From Psychrobacillus psychrotolerans (GTDB lineage Bacteria > Bacillota > Bacilli > Bacillales_A > Planococcaceae): 64,000 bases of DNA. A program made the position numbers and the translations under genes. The stretch is taken from contig NZ_FOXU01000007.1 in the NCBI RefSeq assembly GCF_900115805.1, positions 62,001 through 126,000 on the forward strand, given 5' to 3'. The notes below the pieces were generated by a model that was not told the origin of the DNA, did not search any database, and saw nothing but the letters and a program-made list of their open reading frames with translations. This document shows, piece by piece, positions 1-7,333 of this stretch; position 1 is the stretch's first letter; each line of letters opens with the position of its first letter.

Positions 1-659
1 TTACCGAGCGCTTCACTACCTTCTCCGTAAATTCCTCTAACAACCATTCCAAGTCTTGAAATGATCGTAACAATTCTGTTCATTTGTTTGGTCATCGTTA
101 ATGCCGGTAAATGCATCATGACAGATGCACGCAAGCCAGTACCTGTATTTGTAGGACAACTTGTCAAATAACCAAACTGCTCGTCAAACGCATATGGTAA
201 TTCTTTATCTAATACACGATCTAACACATCTGCTTGTGCATAGGCTTCTTGAATTTGAAGCCCTGGAAAAAGACATTGTATACGAATATGATCCTCTTCA
301 TTGACCATTACACTAACCGATTCGTCATTGGATAATAAAACCGAGCCAGTCATAGGCGAGTTAGCGAGCTTTGGACTGATTAAATGTTTCTCTACTAACA
401 CTTGGCGACTTAGTTCCGATACATCCTTTATATGAATGGAAGAAAATTGCATATCTAATTCGTCACTTGCATCTAACAAAGTGGCAGATACAGATTGGTC
501 AATTTTATGCGCCTCGTCTTCTGTAAATGCTAAAGGAAAACGATAGCCATTCAGATTTCTAGCTAAGCGTATTCTTGTACTCATCACGATATCTGAATGC
601 TGTCCAACACCAGCCATCCAACTAGAAATGGAGTTATCTAAAAAGTGTTCAATTGACAT
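1..659 (-). CDS. mcsB: Protein arginine kinase McsB (N-terminal part)
   Basis: The reading frame stays open to the window edge, so only about the first 219 residues are present. It begins MSIEHFLDNSISSWM and contains VMSTRIRLARNL, the phosphagen-kinase signature, and LTSCPTNTGTGLRASV, which carries the conserved cysteine of the ATP:guanido phosphotransferase fold. McsB phosphorylates arginines to mark proteins for ClpCP and to inactivate CtsR. The ATG lies behind a strong AGGAGGTG site and overlaps the mcsA stop by 11 bases, so the two are translationally coupled. It is the third gene of ctsR-mcsA-mcsB; clpC would be expected next, outside the window. Confidence 0.96.
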   Translation of the reverse strand, partial: MSIEHFLDNSISSWMAGVGQHSDIVMSTRIRLARNLNGYRFPLAFTEDEAHKIDQSVSATLLDASDELDMQFSSIHIKDVSELSRQVLVEKHLISPKLANSPMTGSVLLSNDESVSVMVNEEDHIRIQCLFPGLQIQEAYAQADVLDRVLDKELPYAFDEQFGYLTSCPTNTGTGLRASVMMHLPALTMTKQMNRIVTIISRLGMVVRGIYGEGSEALG

Positions 660-1197
660 TCGTTTGGTCACCTCCTCCTGTTGAAAGTTGACTTTCCAAA
701 TCTCTGGCTTCATCTCTCAACTTTGCGGCTTCCTCAAAACTTTCCGTGGCAATGGCATCTTTCATTTGAGTGCGAATGGCTTCTATACGTTTCTTTAAAG
801 CAATCTTCTCTCCTAATGCACCTGGAGCCTTCCCGGTATGCTTCGTGTTTCCATTATGAAGTCGCTTAAATACATTCGGTAACTGAGGGCGAAAACTGTT
901 ATAACAATTCGCACAACCAAATTTTCCTTCATCTAAAAAACGCTGGATCGACCAACCACATTCATCGCATACAATTATATTTTTTTGTTGTTTTTGTTGC
1001 ATTGGTTGTTGTTCTGTTTGACTAAACCAGTTCGATAATAGTTGATGTAAAGATAATGGATCTTGTTTGTACTCAACGTAAAACGGGTGGAGGCTATTTG
1101 CACAGACTTCACAATAATGTCTTTCAAGATGTTCACCATTATGCACTTGGGTAACCGTTACTTTCGCCGGTCTTTGTTTACAATTTTCACAAATCAC
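649..1197 (-). CDS. mcsA: McsA, zinc-binding activator of McsB
   Basis: McsA activates McsB arginine kinase in the CtsR/ClpC protein-quality-control pathway. Two zinc-binding clusters are visible: CENC with a later CEVC, and CDEC with a later CANC. The C-terminus has a UvrB/UvrC-type helical motif (EEAAKLRDEARDL). I place the start at a GTG giving MICENC, which matches the family start MICQEC of B. subtilis and has GGGGTG six bases upstream; the ATG twelve codons earlier has no ribosome site. The result is 182 residues, close to the usual length of about 185. It follows ctsR by 16 bases and overlaps mcsB. Confidence 0.95.
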   Translation of the reverse strand: MICENCKQRPAKVTVTQVHNGEHLERHYCEVCANSLHPFYVEYKQDPLSLHQLLSNWFSQTEQQPMQQKQQKNIIVCDECGWSIQRFLDEGKFGCANCYNSFRPQLPNVFKRLHNGNTKHTGKAPGALGEKIALKKRIEAIRTQMKDAIATESFEEAAKLRDEARDLESQLSTGGGDQTNVN

Positions 1198-1213
1198 CTT
1201 TAACACACCCCGT

Positions 1214-1687
1214 TCATTTTTCACTTTTTTCATATTTTAACGTTAATAACATGGCGCATAAAATACGAGACCTTAGTTCATCTCTGGCAGGTAACGGAAT
1301 CACCAGAGTCGTTCTATTTAAAGCTGCTAAAATGAGTTTTGCTTCACGTTTAGTAATAACATCTTCATCGATTAATCGAAAAACGATATCTTCCGTGACC
1401 GATTCTGAAGCCCCATTTTCTAGTGTTTGTATAATATGCTCTATTAGATCAGCTTTTGTATGAGCTCGAACGCGGAGGATTCGAATATATCCCCCTCCAC
1501 CTCGTTTACTTTCTACTAAGTATCCGCGATCTTGGGTAAATCGTGTATTGATTACATAATTTATTTGAGATGGAACACACTGAAACTTCTCCGCGATTTC
1601 ACTTCGCTTAATTTCGATTTGTTCCTTACTTCCTTCTTCTATAATAGCCTTCAAATACCCTTCAATTATGTCAGATATATTTTTCAT
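1214..1687 (-). CDS. ctsR: CtsR, class III heat-shock repressor
   Basis: CtsR represses clp genes by binding tandem GGTCAAA-type heptads through a winged helix; heat or McsB releases it. The 157-residue protein starts MKNISDIIEGYLK, typical of the family, and contains the glycine-rich wing RGGGGYIRI that senses temperature. The ATG has AGAGGTGAG eight bases upstream. A longer frame starting 30 codons earlier exists, but it would begin upstream of the -10 element, so it cannot be the transcript start. First gene of the operon and autoregulated through the operator just upstream. Confidence 0.96.
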   Translation of the reverse strand: MKNISDIIEGYLKAIIEEGSKEQIEIKRSEIAEKFQCVPSQINYVINTRFTQDRGYLVESKRGGGGYIRILRVRAHTKADLIEHIIQTLENGASESVTEDIVFRLIDEDVITKREAKLILAALNRTTLVIPLPARDELRSRILCAMLLTLKYEKSEK

Positions 1688-1713
1688 CTTCTCACCTCTT
1701 CTCACAAACTGAC

Positions 1714-1761
1714 TTTGACTAACTTTGACTATATTATAACGAGAATTTTTTGTATGTGCAA
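1714..1761 (-). promoter_or_regulatory. ctsR promoter with CtsR operator
   Basis: A SigA-type promoter reads TTGCAC (1761-1756), 17 bases, TATAAT (1738-1733). Directly downstream, over the expected transcription start, lies the tandem heptad AGTCAAA-GTT-AGTCAAA (1730-1714), which matches the CtsR consensus of direct RGTCAAA repeats three bases apart. The arrangement fits autorepression of ctsR-mcsA-mcsB. Confidence 0.9.
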
Positions 1762-1785
1762 TTGATACGATTTGCACTTAAAAAC

Positions 1786-1817
1786 AAGAAAAAACTACAA
1801 ACCATTGTTTGTAGTTT
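1786..1817 (-). terminator. Rho-independent terminator after rsgA
   Basis: An 11-bp perfect stem (AAACTACAAAC/GTTTGTAGTTT) with a 4-base loop is followed on the minus strand by TTTTCTTGTTTTT. It ends the rsgA transcript just upstream of the ctsR promoter. Confidence 0.85.
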
Positions 1818-1905
1818 AGGATATATTATTATGACTATTCCTATTCAATAAAACTTTTTTATCTTTCTTGAATGACTAATTGAACCTTCTATAGCTACAG
1901 CTAAA

Positions 1906-2961
1906 TTAAATTTTCTTTTTATAATTATTTCGTTGAGACTTCGTAACTTGCTTCCATTTATTCGTTTCTGCTTTTTTGGCTGCAGCATCGCTTTTGCGGT
2001 CGATATGCGCAAGCTCTCGCATCAGTTTTACATAACTCTTGTATCGTTCTTGTTTAAGAGTACCATTGTCAATAGCCTCCTGAATTGCACAACCAGGCTC
2101 TTTTCCATGCTGACAATCACGGAAACGGCAATCTAATGCTAGGTCTTCGATATCCTGAAAACTAGCACTCACCCCATCACTTGTATCCCAAAGTTGAAAC
2201 TCTCTCATACCAGGTGTATCGATTAGTAAGCCACCTTCAGGTAACAGCGTCAACTCTCTATGAGTGGTTGTATGGCGCCCTTTACTATCATCTTCTCTTA
2301 TATGATTGACAGTCATTACTTCTACACCTGACAAGGCGTTTATCAAGGATGATTTCCCAACTCCGGAAGAACCTAAAAGTGCACCTGTTTTATGAGAGGC
2401 TAATAGACTTCCTAATCGATCGATACCTTCGCCGGTCACACTACTCACTGCGAATATATCCACACCAAATGCAATAGCCTCTACTTCTTTCATATAATAT
2501 TCTAGGTCTTCACAAGCATCTTTTTTCGTTAATACCACGATGGGGGTCGCCCCTGAATCCCATGCTGCCAATAGATATCTCTCTAATCTACGGACATTGA
2601 AGTCATGATTAAGCGACATCACTAGAAATACAAAATCAACGTTTACCGCAATTAGTTGAATTTCTGTCGTCAATCCAGCCATTTTCCTAGAGAACTGTGA
2701 ACTGCGAGGAAGTACTTCATGGATTATCCCCTTTTCCTCACCAGGCATCCGATCGAGCACTACCCAGTCTCCAACTGCCGGATATGCTTCTCTATCATTC
2801 CCAAATTTAAATTTCCCAGAAAGTGAGCATAGTAGCTCTCCTTCATTGGTCATAACTCTATATAAATTTTTATGTTCCAGTAATACGCGACCTGCAGTTC
2901 CACTACCTGTCATTTTTTCTTCCCAATTATTATTCCAACCATATTGTTCGATTAAATTCAA
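1906..2961 (-). CDS. rsgA: RsgA, small ribosomal subunit biogenesis GTPase
   Basis: Circularly permuted GTPase that helps mature the 30S subunit (YloQ/YjeQ family). Visible in order: an OB-fold N-terminal region, the permuted G motifs with TKKD (G4) before GSSGVGKSSLIN (G1) and DTPGMREF (G3), and a C-terminal zinc knuckle of cysteines and a histidine (CRFRDCQHGKEPGC). The protein is 351 residues, somewhat longer than the roughly 300 of B. subtilis. The start is TTG with GGGGG eight bases upstream; no ATG fits. It lies alone between a leader-like RNA unit upstream and its own terminator downstream. Confidence 0.95.
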   Translation of the reverse strand: MNLIEQYGWNNNWEEKMTGSGTAGRVLLEHKNLYRVMTNEGELLCSLSGKFKFGNDREAYPAVGDWVVLDRMPGEEKGIIHEVLPRSSQFSRKMAGLTTEIQLIAVNVDFVFLVMSLNHDFNVRRLERYLLAAWDSGATPIVVLTKKDACEDLEYYMKEVEAIAFGVDIFAVSSVTGEGIDRLGSLLASHKTGALLGSSGVGKSSLINALSGVEVMTVNHIREDDSKGRHTTTHRELTLLPEGGLLIDTPGMREFQLWDTSDGVSASFQDIEDLALDCRFRDCQHGKEPGCAIQEAIDNGTLKQERYKSYVKLMRELAHIDRKSDAAAKKAETNKWKQVTKSQRNNYKKKI

Positions 2962-3029
2962 TTCAATTTCCCCCTAATTTCCGTATGAATAATGCCCAAG
3001 CCACATTAATAGAGCTATAAGCTAAACAA

Positions 3030-3067
3030 TAAAAAAACCATGACTGCACGAATCTGCAGCCATGGTT
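3030..3067 (-). terminator. Terminator in the rsgA leader
   Basis: On the minus strand AACCATG and CTGCA pair with TGCAG and CATGGTT around the loop GATTCG, one mismatch apart, then seven T. It sits about 70 bases before the rsgA start, so it either ends a small RNA or attenuates rsgA. Confidence 0.8.
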
Positions 3068-3099
3068 CCCCGGTCATTAGTAAAGAAGCATATATCTGG

Positions 3100-3165
3100 T
3101 TAGAGACATACGGAGTGGGACATCATAAACTTACAGATTCGTGGATACGTATATTCATTTGCCAT
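3100..3165 (-). CDS. 21-residue leader peptide candidate
   Basis: The frame encodes MANEYTYPRICKFMMSHSVCL. It has an excellent AAGGAGTGAGG ribosome site nine bases or less upstream of ATG and a SigA-type promoter 30 bases before that, followed by a terminator 33 bases after the stop. The ribosome site is itself complementary to codons 14-18 of the frame. I do not recognise the peptide. It could be a regulatory leader peptide for rsgA, a tiny independent protein, or an accidental frame in a structured RNA. Confidence 0.4.
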   Translation of the reverse strand: MANEYTYPRICKFMMSHSVCL

Positions 3166-3196
3166 GATGCCTCACTCCTTTCTTTTCGTTATTTTC

Positions 3197-3226
3197 AGAA
3201 TACTACAAGTATTAGCATTTTGTCAA
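3197..3226 (-). promoter_or_regulatory. Promoter of the rsgA leader unit
   Basis: TTGACA (3226-3221), 18 bases, TATTCT (3202-3197). The spacer and -10 contain the dyad AATAC-N5-GTATT, a possible operator. It lies between the ykfD stop and rsgA. Confidence 0.7.
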
Positions 3227-3269
3227 TATAAATTATGCAAGATACGTATTTGTAATATGGGTATCATTA

Positions 3270-4229
3270 TTAATTATAAAGATGACATCCTACAAAATGA
3301 CCTGGTTCCTGTTCCTTCCAAGCTGGCTTTTTTTCCGTACAAATGGACATAGCATGTGCACATCTCGTACGGAACACACAACCTGAAGGTGGATTAATGG
3401 GGCTCGGAAGCTCTCCATGCAAAAGAATACGTTCTCGTGACTCCTCTATGTCAGGATCTGGAATCGGAATCGCAGATAACAAAGCCTGTGTATACGGGTG
3501 TAGTGGATTTTCATACAACTGGCTACTAGTGGTCATTTCTACCATATGCCCTAGGTACATGACCCCTATTCGGTCAGAGATGTACTTGACCATCGATAAA
3601 TCATGTGCGATAAACAAATAGGTTAGATTTTTTTCCTTTTGTAGTCGTTGGAGCAGCTTCACTACTTGAGCTTGAACTGACACATCCAAAGCTGAAATAG
3701 GCTCATCAGCAATGATAAACTCAGGATCTAATGCAAGCGCTCGAGCTATGCCAATACGTTGACGCTGACCTCCTGAAAATTCATGAGGATATCGATTAGC
3801 GTGGTCTCTGTTCAAGCCCACATCCTCTAGTAATTCATACACTCTAGACTTTAACTCTTCCTTTTTGTATAGTTTATGTATTTCCATCGGTTCAGCAATA
3901 ATTTCAAACACAGTGGAACGTGGATTTAAAGATGCATACGGATCCTGAAAGATCATTTGCATCTTTTTCAAGTAACCTCTTCTTTCTTTGTCAGTCATCT
4001 CATGCACATTTTCATTTTCAAACAGAACTTTTCCCTCTGTTCTATTGTACAATCCTAAAATAGTTCGACCTGCTGTGGATTTACCACAACCAGATTCACC
4101 CACTAGACCAAATGTCTCCCCTTTGACGATATCAAAACTTATCCCATCAACAGCCTTCAACGTCTCCCCATGTCCAATGTCAAAATGGCGCTTCAAATCT
4201 TGAACAGACAATAGAACTTTTTCCGTCAT
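3270..4229 (-). CDS. ykfD: Oligopeptide ABC transporter ATP-binding protein YkfD (OppF type)
   Basis: Cytoplasmic ATPase subunit that powers peptide import. It shows Walker A GESGCGKST near residue 43, the Q-loop MIFQDPYASLNPR, signature FSGGQRQRIGIARAL, Walker B FIIADEP, the H-switch IAHDLSMV, and the C-terminal oligopeptide-transporter extension with cysteines GCVFRTRCAHAM. Length 319 is normal for OppF. Start ATG has a GGGGGG site. It is the last gene of dppABCDE-ykfABCD and supplies the second ATPase beside DppD. Confidence 0.93.
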   Translation of the reverse strand: MTEKVLLSVQDLKRHFDIGHGETLKAVDGISFDIVKGETFGLVGESGCGKSTAGRTILGLYNRTEGKVLFENENVHEMTDKERRGYLKKMQMIFQDPYASLNPRSTVFEIIAEPMEIHKLYKKEELKSRVYELLEDVGLNRDHANRYPHEFSGGQRQRIGIARALALDPEFIIADEPISALDVSVQAQVVKLLQRLQKEKNLTYLFIAHDLSMVKYISDRIGVMYLGHMVEMTTSSQLYENPLHPYTQALLSAIPIPDPDIEESRERILLHGELPSPINPPSGCVFRTRCAHAMSICTEKKPAWKEQEPGHFVGCHLYN

Positions 4230-4240
4230 TTAAATCCCCC

Positions 4241-5164
4241 CTAAACGGCATATCTTCTAACTGCACAAATCTCCTTTTCTAACACAGATCCTGCTAGCCT
4301 TAAAATTTCTACTGTTTTCCCCGTTGAATGCGAATGCAATAGTTGGCCATTCCCATAATAGAACCCAACATGCCTTACCGTTCCCGTCCCTTCATCATTC
4401 GCAAAAAATAGTAAATCCCCTTTTTTCCAAAGCGAAGGGTCTTGTATAGAAATTTCTTCTCCCGATTTAGCCTGGTCACTTGCATCTCGAGGAATTATAT
4501 AACCACAAGCCTTCAACATATTGTACGAAAAACCCGAACAATCATAGCCATATGGAGACATGCCCCCCCATAGATATGGTAAATCTAAATAATTTACCCC
4601 TAAAGCCACCGCTTCCTCTGCAGACCTCTTCGGAATCTGATCCACAGAAGATGCAAATTGGGCATGTACTTTCGATAATAACGCTTTGCCGTGTGGCGTA
4701 AGAACGGTATAAAATACTTCATCCTCTGAGATTATCGGTAGAATAGTATTAAAGGCTAAAACGAGTAGCGGATTATGTTGTAAATCCCAGAGCTGTACTT
4801 TTGCAGAAGAAACTCTGGCGGAACCCTTGGCATCCACTTGCTTTGTAGGTTGTATTTGCGAAAGCGGGATCCAACCTGGATAACCACGACTATCTTTTTT
4901 AGAGGGCTGCCAAATGGCAACAACTTTTGCCCATTCCCCTACTATCTCCTCCACAAGCACTGGTTCTCCGTAAAGTAGCTGCGTTTGCACACGATTTTCA
5001 TCACATAAAGCTAACCTTTCTTTATACGGTAGTGCCTCAAGCCATTCCACCAATAACACAGGATTTGAGATTGCCGGAATATCTATCTCCCTGGCAGAGT
5101 TTGGTTCAGTCCAAATAGTTCCCACCTTTACAGCACAAACCCACTCTTTCTTTTCCACTGGCAT
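4241..5164 (-). CDS. ykfC: YkfC, gamma-D-glutamyl-L-diamino acid endopeptidase
   Basis: NlpC/P60 cysteine peptidase that cleaves D-Glu-diamino acid bonds in muropeptides carrying a free N-terminal L-Ala. Two SH3-like segments fill about residues 1-175; the catalytic domain follows with nucleophile in YDCSGFSYN, the histidine in VRHVGFYYG and a third polar residue in LLHSHSTG. There is no signal peptide, consistent with a cytoplasmic enzyme acting on imported peptides. Length 307 fits the family. A GGAGG site precedes the ATG, and the gene sits 11 bases from ykfB and ykfD on either side. Confidence 0.93.
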   Translation of the reverse strand: MPVEKKEWVCAVKVGTIWTEPNSAREIDIPAISNPVLLVEWLEALPYKERLALCDENRVQTQLLYGEPVLVEEIVGEWAKVVAIWQPSKKDSRGYPGWIPLSQIQPTKQVDAKGSARVSSAKVQLWDLQHNPLLVLAFNTILPIISEDEVFYTVLTPHGKALLSKVHAQFASSVDQIPKRSAEEAVALGVNYLDLPYLWGGMSPYGYDCSGFSYNMLKACGYIIPRDASDQAKSGEEISIQDPSLWKKGDLLFFANDEGTGTVRHVGFYYGNGQLLHSHSTGKTVEILRLAGSVLEKEICAVRRYAV

Positions 5165-5175
5165 CTTTTTGCCTC

Positions 5176-6258
5176 CTAATCCAAATTCACATGAACAATC
5201 CCTAATCCTGGTTCGTTGGAGAAGGTCATATCACTCTTATCATAGATAACACCACCGACTATTAAATCATTTTTTAGCATTAACGGTGCGTCAAAGTCAA
5301 AATATCGAATATTCGGCTGGCTAGCTGCAAAATGAGCAGCCGCTGTGATTCCCAATTTCGTTTCAATCATGCTGCCTACCATACATTTCACCCCACTTGC
5401 CTCTGCAAGTGTATTTATTTTTTGGGCGTGATAAATGCCACCCGATTTCATCAGCTTTATATTTATCAAATCAGCAGCTCGCATTTTTAGAACTTGTTTA
5501 GCATCCTGCACAGAAAAAACACTTTCATCCGCCATAATTGGAGTATATGTATGATCGGTAACATATTTTAGCCCTTCGAGATCCCAAGCAGGAACTGGCT
5601 GTTCTACAAATTCAATTGATAGTCCTGTATCCTCCATTAAGCTTATTGCTTTTACGGCCTCTTTAGCATTCCATCCCTGGTTAGCATCGAGCCTTAACTT
5701 TGGCGTCATTCCCACACGATCTCGAATAGCACGAATGCGTTGGATATCATCTTTTATCTCACCAATACCTACCTTGACCTTTAGAACTTTAAATCCATCC
5801 TTTATATACTGTTCTGCATCATCCGCCATCTCGCTAGGGTCATTCACACTAACTGTAAAATCGGTTTCTAGCTTTTTCCGATAACCTCCAAGAAATTGAT
5901 ATAAAGGAAGACCTGAATGCTTAGCAAGTATGTCGTATATGCCCATATCTAATGCCGCTTTAGCACTTGTATTTCTGACTAAGGCTGTGTTTAGTTTCTG
6001 GAATATCTGCTCACTTTGTAAAATGTTCATACCAATCAATTGAGGTGCAATTATCTCGTTAATAGCGTATCGAATACTGTCCATCGACTCGCCTGTAATT
6101 ACATGTGTCGGTGGAGCTTCTCCATGACCTACTATGCCATCACTCGTCGTAATAGTTACATACACTGAGTAAGCCGTCGTCACAGTTCGTAGAGCAGTTT
6201 TAAATGGTTTAGTTAGAGGGACTGCCACATCAAAGGTTTCAATTGATTTTATATACAA
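5176..6258 (-). CDS. ykfB: YkfB, L-Ala-D/L-Glu epimerase
   Basis: Enolase-superfamily dipeptide epimerase that turns L-Ala-D-Glu from cell-wall peptides into L-Ala-L-Glu. Catalytic lysines are visible in LKVKVG and in INIKLMKSGG; metal ligands lie in LRLDANQGW, IEFVEQP and MADES. I choose the TTG giving MYIKSIETFDV because AAGGAGGAG ends six bases before it; a TTG seven codons earlier would have that site inside the gene. The ribosome site overlaps the ykfA stop, so the pair is coupled. Length 360 is usual. Confidence 0.92.
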   Translation of the reverse strand: MYIKSIETFDVAVPLTKPFKTALRTVTTAYSVYVTITTSDGIVGHGEAPPTHVITGESMDSIRYAINEIIAPQLIGMNILQSEQIFQKLNTALVRNTSAKAALDMGIYDILAKHSGLPLYQFLGGYRKKLETDFTVSVNDPSEMADDAEQYIKDGFKVLKVKVGIGEIKDDIQRIRAIRDRVGMTPKLRLDANQGWNAKEAVKAISLMEDTGLSIEFVEQPVPAWDLEGLKYVTDHTYTPIMADESVFSVQDAKQVLKMRAADLINIKLMKSGGIYHAQKINTLAEASGVKCMVGSMIETKLGITAAAHFAASQPNIRYFDFDAPLMLKNDLIVGGVIYDKSDMTFSNEPGLGIVHVNLD

Positions 6259-6271
6259 TCTCGTCTCCTCC

Positions 6272-7195
6272 TTATTCAACTCCAGGTAATATAGTTAGAG
6301 ATAAGTTATCCGCATCCAATTCTGCTTCCATTCCAAGTGGGACGGCAAAATGAGGCTCGCAATGTCCTATTTTAAATCCTTTCACTGCAGGCTTACCTAA
6401 TTTTCCAATGTAGTGATCAAACACTTCGTCTAACGACAAAGTAACCGGCCTTTTTTTAGGTTCTGCACCACTAAAATCCCCAATGACAAACCCAGCTGCC
6501 GCATCTAAAATACCAGCTTGGCGTAGTTGGTTTAGCATACCATCTACTTTGTAAGGCTCTTCCCCTACATCTTCTATCAGGAGAAGTTTTCCTTTTGTAT
6601 CTACCTCATATTTTGTACCTACACCATTAGCAAGTAATGATAAATTTCCTCCTGTAAGTTCCCCTCTTACGATACCTGGAGAAACTTGTGTCAATGGAGA
6701 GATTGCTTCAGTATAAAATAGCTCCATTGGATTAAACAACTGCTGAAACATTTTTCGGGATAGCTCGGAGAACGTATCTTTTCCCACATCTGAAGCTAAC
6801 ATTGGTCCATGGAAGGTGACGATATCCGAATATAGATTCATACCTGTATGTAGAAAAGTTATATCAGAGTAACCCCAAAAAACCTTTGGATTCTCATGCA
6901 TCAATTGAAAATCGATTTGATCTGTGTAACGTGCAGAACCATAGCCTCCACCGGCACAAATAATGCCTGCAATATTTGGGTTAGCGAACATCTCATGTAA
7001 ATCTTCTAAACGTTCCTCATCAGTGCCAGCTAAGTAGCCATGTACATTTTCTAGACTTTTTCCTAATTGATAAGATAAGCCAAGCTCCTCTAAAAAAGCA
7101 AAAGAGCCCTTTAAGTTCTCTAGATTCGGTGGACTTGAAGGAGCAATAATACCGATAGTATCTCCTTTTTGCAATCGTTTTGGACGGATTTTCAT
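6272..7195 (-). CDS. ykfA: YkfA, LD-carboxypeptidase family (LdcA-like)
   Basis: Serine peptidase of the S66 family, which removes the terminal D-Ala from tetrapeptides. Features: KGDTIGIIAPSSP at the N-terminus, nucleophile serine in FWGYSDITFLHT, the glycine-rich ICAGGGYGSARYTD, and a C-terminal GHCEPHFAVPLG with the catalytic histidine. The ATG giving MKIRPKRLQKG has AAAGGAGA seven bases upstream and is preferred over a start 13 codons earlier. 307 residues. It starts a sub-cluster downstream of a terminator-like hairpin after dppE. Confidence 0.9.
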   Translation of the reverse strand: MKIRPKRLQKGDTIGIIAPSSPPNLENLKGSFAFLEELGLSYQLGKSLENVHGYLAGTDEERLEDLHEMFANPNIAGIICAGGGYGSARYTDQIDFQLMHENPKVFWGYSDITFLHTGMNLYSDIVTFHGPMLASDVGKDTFSELSRKMFQQLFNPMELFYTEAISPLTQVSPGIVRGELTGGNLSLLANGVGTKYEVDTKGKLLLIEDVGEEPYKVDGMLNQLRQAGILDAAAGFVIGDFSGAEPKKRPVTLSLDEVFDHYIGKLGKPAVKGFKIGHCEPHFAVPLGMEAELDADNLSLTILPGVE

Positions 7196-7261
7196 ATGTA
7201 ATTTCTCCTTTATAATGAAGCCTTGATAAACCAACTCACTGCAAATTTTAACATATCTAAT

Positions 7262-7333
7262 AGGAAAGAAAAGGGCGGTACCAAATGAGGCACCGCAGCT
7301 TTCGCATAGTTGCTAGGGCTTTTCTGGCAACTA
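7262..7333 (-). terminator. Twin hairpins between dppE and ykfA
   Basis: Two hairpins follow the dppE stop: TAGTTGC/GCAACTA, then GCGGTGCC/GGTACCGC with a 6-base loop and the tail CCTTTTCTTTCC. The second resembles a weak terminator, which would set lower ykf expression within the operon. Confidence 0.6.

Larger units (their letters stand above)
3030..3190 (-). ncRNA. Candidate structured leader RNA or small RNA upstream of rsgA
   Basis: A short unit has its own promoter, a tiny reading frame with strong ribosome site, and a terminator, about 160 nt in all. Two hairpins can be drawn. In the first, GGAGTGAGGCATCAT (3178-3164, containing the ribosome site and start) pairs with ATGATGTCCCACTCC (3126-3112) over 15 positions with one mismatch and one G-U. 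The second is the terminator. The loop of the first contains CACGAATCTG (3143-3134), an exact 10-base complement of CAGATTCGTG (3056-3047), which forms the terminator loop and inner stem, so the two could kiss. Function is inference; I recognise no known riboswitch class. Confidence 0.5.

Noticed and set aside
681-869. Plus-strand ORF within mcsA
   Set aside because: Shadow of mcsA on the opposite strand; no ribosome site.
3040-3231. Plus-strand ORF across the rsgA leader
   Set aside because: It is antisense to a structured minus-strand unit with better signals, lacks a ribosome site and has no recognisable protein features.
7262-7333. End of the dpp operon at this hairpin
   Set aside because: The ykf genes behind it match the B. 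subtilis operon order and lack their own promoter, so partial read-through is more likely.
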